A DNA stretch of 23,082 nucleotides from IMG/VR virus record IMGVR_UViG_3300003690_000425, positions 1-23,082 of that record; one strand, 5' to 3'. This document shows, in pieces, positions 20,760 to 23,082 of the stretch. Origin of the DNA: a virus. Below the pieces are notes generated by a model. That model ran no database searches. It saw nothing but the letters and a program-made list of their open reading frames with translations, and was not told the origin of the DNA. The position numbers were made by a program, and so were the translations under genes. Each line of letters starts with the position of its first letter. Position 1 is the first letter of the stretch.

Positions 20760-23082
20760 TTGAGCAAGCTATATGTAAACACAATCTATCCACAATCAGG
20801 AAATGATGTTTTTGTTTCTGGAAACTTAGATGTTTCTGGCACATTAAAGGCATATCGTTTTCAAACTAATATTGAAGAAAAAACTGTATATTTAGGTACA
20901 AATAACTTCGGTAATAGTAACGACGATAGACATCACTTTACTGGCAGTGTGTATATTACTGGGTCTACACTTGAATTGCGCGCCGGAGAAGCTACTGCTG
21001 CCACCATAAGTCTCATAGCAGACCAGGGCGATGATGTCGCAGATACAACTACGATCTCCGTCGCTGACGGCGGCACTTTAACTGTTGATTGCGCTTTAGA
21101 CATCACTCTCGATGCTGATGGTGGCGAAGTCTATTTTAAAGATGCTGGAGTACAGCAAGGTGTCCTCAAAATGGACACTTCAAATAAATTTATATTGTCT
21201 TCAAGTGTATCAACAAACGACCTTTATTTAATGTCTGGTAGAGACATTGTTCTCGATGCCGATGGTGCTGATATAGTGTTTGCCGATGGTGGAGCTACAA
21301 AAGCAACTTTTACAATGGGTTCGTCTTTAGAAATTGATGTTCCATCTGGTGATTTGACTCTTGATGTTAATGGCGATATTATTCTCGATGCTGATGGCGG
21401 CGAAGTTTTCTTTAAAGATGCTGGAGTACAACAAGGCGTCCTCAAGATGGACACTTCAAATAAATTTGTATTGTCTTCAAGCATTCCTGTTAATGATTTT
21501 TATCTGATGTCTGGACGAAATATGGTTCTTGATACCGGCGATTTAACTTGCGATGCCGGAGGCGATATCAATCTCGACGCAGACGGTGGAGAAATTTATT
21601 TTAAAGATGCTGGAGTTCAACAGGGCGTCCTTAAAATGGACACTGCAAACAAATTCATATTGTCTTCAAGCGTTTCCGTTAATGATGTTTATGTAATGTC
21701 CGGACGAGATATTGTTTTAGATGCCTCCGCCGCTGATATTTCCTTGCAAGATGACGCTACACAGTACTTAAAATTTACAAATAGTAGCGGTGATTGCATA
21801 GTTTATAATGGTGCTGCAGATAAAGATATAATATTTAAAGAACTTGGTAGTGGTAACGTGATTGCAACAATTGATGGCGGCGAAGAAGCGATTATAGTTG
21901 CTGATGACAAAAAGATTTATTTTGGCGATAACAAAGAGTCTTCCATGGAATACGATGAAGATGGAACTAATAGACTTATTATTTCTGGTTCTGCTGCTGG
22001 CATTGATGTTACCGGTAGCACATACTTTAAAAATGATGTAATAATTGTAGGCAATCTTTACGGTGGATCCCCATTAGAAATCTCTGGATCCGTATCGCTT
22101 GGCACTGATTGCGTTGATTCTATTTATTTGTCCGGCTCTTTAACCGCAAGCTGCGATACAGTAATTCTTGATGATAAAAAGATTTATTTTGGCACTCAAA
22201 AAGATGCTTATCTTGAATATGATGAGGCTGGAACCGATCGACTTATACTTTCTGGCGCTAAGGGAGGTCTCAATATTAGTGGCAGCGCCATATACATAGG
22301 AACTTCAAGGAAAATGTATTTTGGCGATGGTGATTCTGCTTATATTTTCTATGGTAACCCGGGCGGCGGCAATGAATTTGCCATTAATTTAGGCGCCCAG
22401 GGCGGCGGAATTCAAATGCCAGATAACGATGGCGCCGCGTTTGAGATTAGAGAAGCTGGCAATACCTACATGAGATTTAATACTGGCGATAGCTATGCGG
22501 ATGTAAGGTGTCCCAAGCCGTTTGGAGTAATGGACGATGTAACATTAAATTTTGGTACACCAAGCGCTGCTGGCGTACCCGGCACAATGGAATATGATGC
22601 AAATGGGACAAGCCAAGTTGTTCTTTCTCCGCCCGCAGCTGGCTTCTCTATTGGCTCAGGCCTTCATAGAATCGCGGTAGATCTTTCTATCACTGGGTCA
22701 CACGGTGGAGATAATACTGTTGTTAATCAATTGTATGGCGTTAAAATTCCTAATGATGCATTCATTACAAGGGTTGTTGCCATCACAAAGACTCTTTCTA
22801 ATTTAAATGCAGCAATATTCAATATTCAATTATCTGCTACAAGTGGAACAGCCGAAGACACCGCAATATCATCAGGAACAGAGATTCTTGGTGCAGGAGC
22901 ATCTGGTACCATTGATTCAAACGGTGAAAATGCTGCAGATATCATAATGTCCAATGGAGGAAATAGCGGAATTGCGAATAGAGTTTGGATGAATACATCA
23001 GGCTCAGCGGGCTTCGTCCATAAAGCGACAGCAGATAATTTTGTCTATGTTTGTAATGCTGGTACTGCCAACGGCACATCTG
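20760..23082 (+). CDS. Large repeat-built fibre-like protein, 3' end outside window
   Basis: At least 774 residues, open to the right edge. TTG 20760 follows AGAGGA by 8 bases; the first in-frame ATG is near 21174 and would cut off conserved-looking sequence. Three copies of a 49-codon unit (21108, 21384, 21573) read LDADGGE(V/I)(Y/F)FKDAGVQQG, then LKMDT, LSSS and MSGR. Next comes the block shared with the 18835 gene (from 21768) and two full DDK..YFG..EYDE modules (21903, 22170), then decayed versions near 22317 and 22548. From about 22680 a different, non-repeat domain starts (HRIAVDLSITGSHGGDNTVV). Repeats suggest a fibrous trimer growing by module duplication. Confidence 0.75.
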   Translation, partial: MSKLYVNTIYPQSGNDVFVSGNLDVSGTLKAYRFQTNIEEKTVYLGTNNFGNSNDDRHHFTGSVYITGSTLELRAGEATAATISLIADQGDDVADTTTISVADGGTLTVDCALDITLDADGGEVYFKDAGVQQGVLKMDTSNKFILSSSVSTNDLYLMSGRDIVLDADGADIVFADGGATKATFTMGSSLEIDVPSGDLTLDVNGDIILDADGGEVFFKDAGVQQGVLKMDTSNKFVLSSSIPVNDFYLMSGRNMVLDTGDLTCDAGGDINLDADGGEIYFKDAGVQQGVLKMDTANKFILSSSVSVNDVYVMSGRDIVLDASAADISLQDDATQYLKFTNSSGDCIVYNGAADKDIIFKELGSGNVIATIDGGEEAIIVADDKKIYFGDNKESSMEYDEDGTNRLIISGSAAGIDVTGSTYFKNDVIIVGNLYGGSPLEISGSVSLGTDCVDSIYLSGSLTASCDTVILDDKKIYFGTQKDAYLEYDEAGTDRLILSGAKGGLNISGSAIYIGTSRKMYFGDGDSAYIFYGNPGGGNEFAINLGAQGGGIQMPDNDGAAFEIREAGNTYMRFNTGDSYADVRCPKPFGVMDDVTLNFGTPSAAGVPGTMEYDANGTSQVVLSPPAAGFSIGSGLHRIAVDLSITGSHGGDNTVVNQLYGVKIPNDAFITRVVAITKTLSNLNAAIFNIQLSATSGTAEDTAISSGTEILGAGASGTIDSNGENAADIIMSNGGNSGIANRVWMNTSGSAGFVHKATADNFVYVCNAGTANGTS
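21108..21719 (+). repeat. Three 147-base coding repeats in the large fibre gene
   Basis: Copies lie at 21108-21254, 21384-21530 and 21573-21719, each exactly 49 codons and clearly alike in DNA. The start-to-start distances are 276 and 189 bases, so the first spacer has 87 more bases (29 codons) than the second. They encode KDAGVQQG..LKMDT..NKF.LSSS segments. Confidence 0.85.
21768..22275 (+). repeat. Shared fibre block and DDK modules in the 20760 gene
   Basis: The segment 21768 to about 22008 matches the block at 19606-19843, including aligned DDKKIYFG and EYDEDGTNRLIISGS. A further DDKKIYFGTQKDAYLEYDEA module follows at 22170-22275. Confidence 0.8.

Noticed and set aside
21108-21719. CRISPR-like array
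   Set aside because: The repeats are 147 bases, lie in frame inside a coding gene and have unequal coding spacers.
1-23082. tRNA genes, rRNA genes, integrase, insertion sequences or attachment sites
   Set aside because: No cloverleaf, T-loop consensus, recombinase motif or terminal inverted repeats were recognised by eye on either strand.

Overview
The window is about 23 kb of one tailed double-stranded DNA phage genome, AT-rich and with every credible gene on the + strand. The head genes (T4-type large terminase, gp20-like portal, gp21-like prohead protease) point to a myovirus-like or T4-distant lineage. Shine-Dalgarno sites, sigma70-like promoters, a signal-peptide protein and a spanin-like protein point to a Gram-negative host. 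The style of the structural proteins resembles uncultured marine phages (inference). No tRNA, CRISPR array or integrase is seen.

Layout. (1) 1-1682: the C-terminus of a virion structural protein, a RuvC-like nuclease, and a small protein whose GC-rich middle lies between two copies of a helix motif and carries an HExxH site. (2) 1691-6188: a replication/recombination block with its own sigma70-like promoters: a CHC2-zinc/Toprim primase, a small basic protein, and a 1051-residue protein joining an SbcD/Mre11-type nuclease to an SbcC/Rad50-type ATPase in one chain. The first two promoters put the predicted transcription start on the A of the ATG. (3) 6231-7954: an unknown protein, a holin-like membrane protein, a small helix-motif protein, a coiled-coil membrane protein of Rz type and a secreted or membrane protein; a likely lysis module with no endolysin in view. 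(4) 7956-10261: two adhesin-like genes, each broken by an apparent one-base frameshift. (5) 10261-18172: zinc-ribbon protein, conserved head-module protein, TerL, portal, several small proteins, prohead protease, scaffold candidate and a ribosomal protein bS21 homologue. (6) 18197-23082: a decoration-like protein (also frameshifted) and three fibre-like genes built from repeats; the last runs off the window. No major capsid protein is seen where T4 order would place it.

The main points are the SbcD-SbcC single-chain protein, the phage bS21 in the head operon, the putative leaderless early promoters, a helix motif recurring at protein N-termini, and a shared DDK..YFG..EYDE..LIISG module in three fibre-like genes at two loci. 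Three clear and one possible frameshift each fit a one-base change in a short homopolymer, which suggests sequencing error as the leading explanation, although phase variation cannot be excluded.
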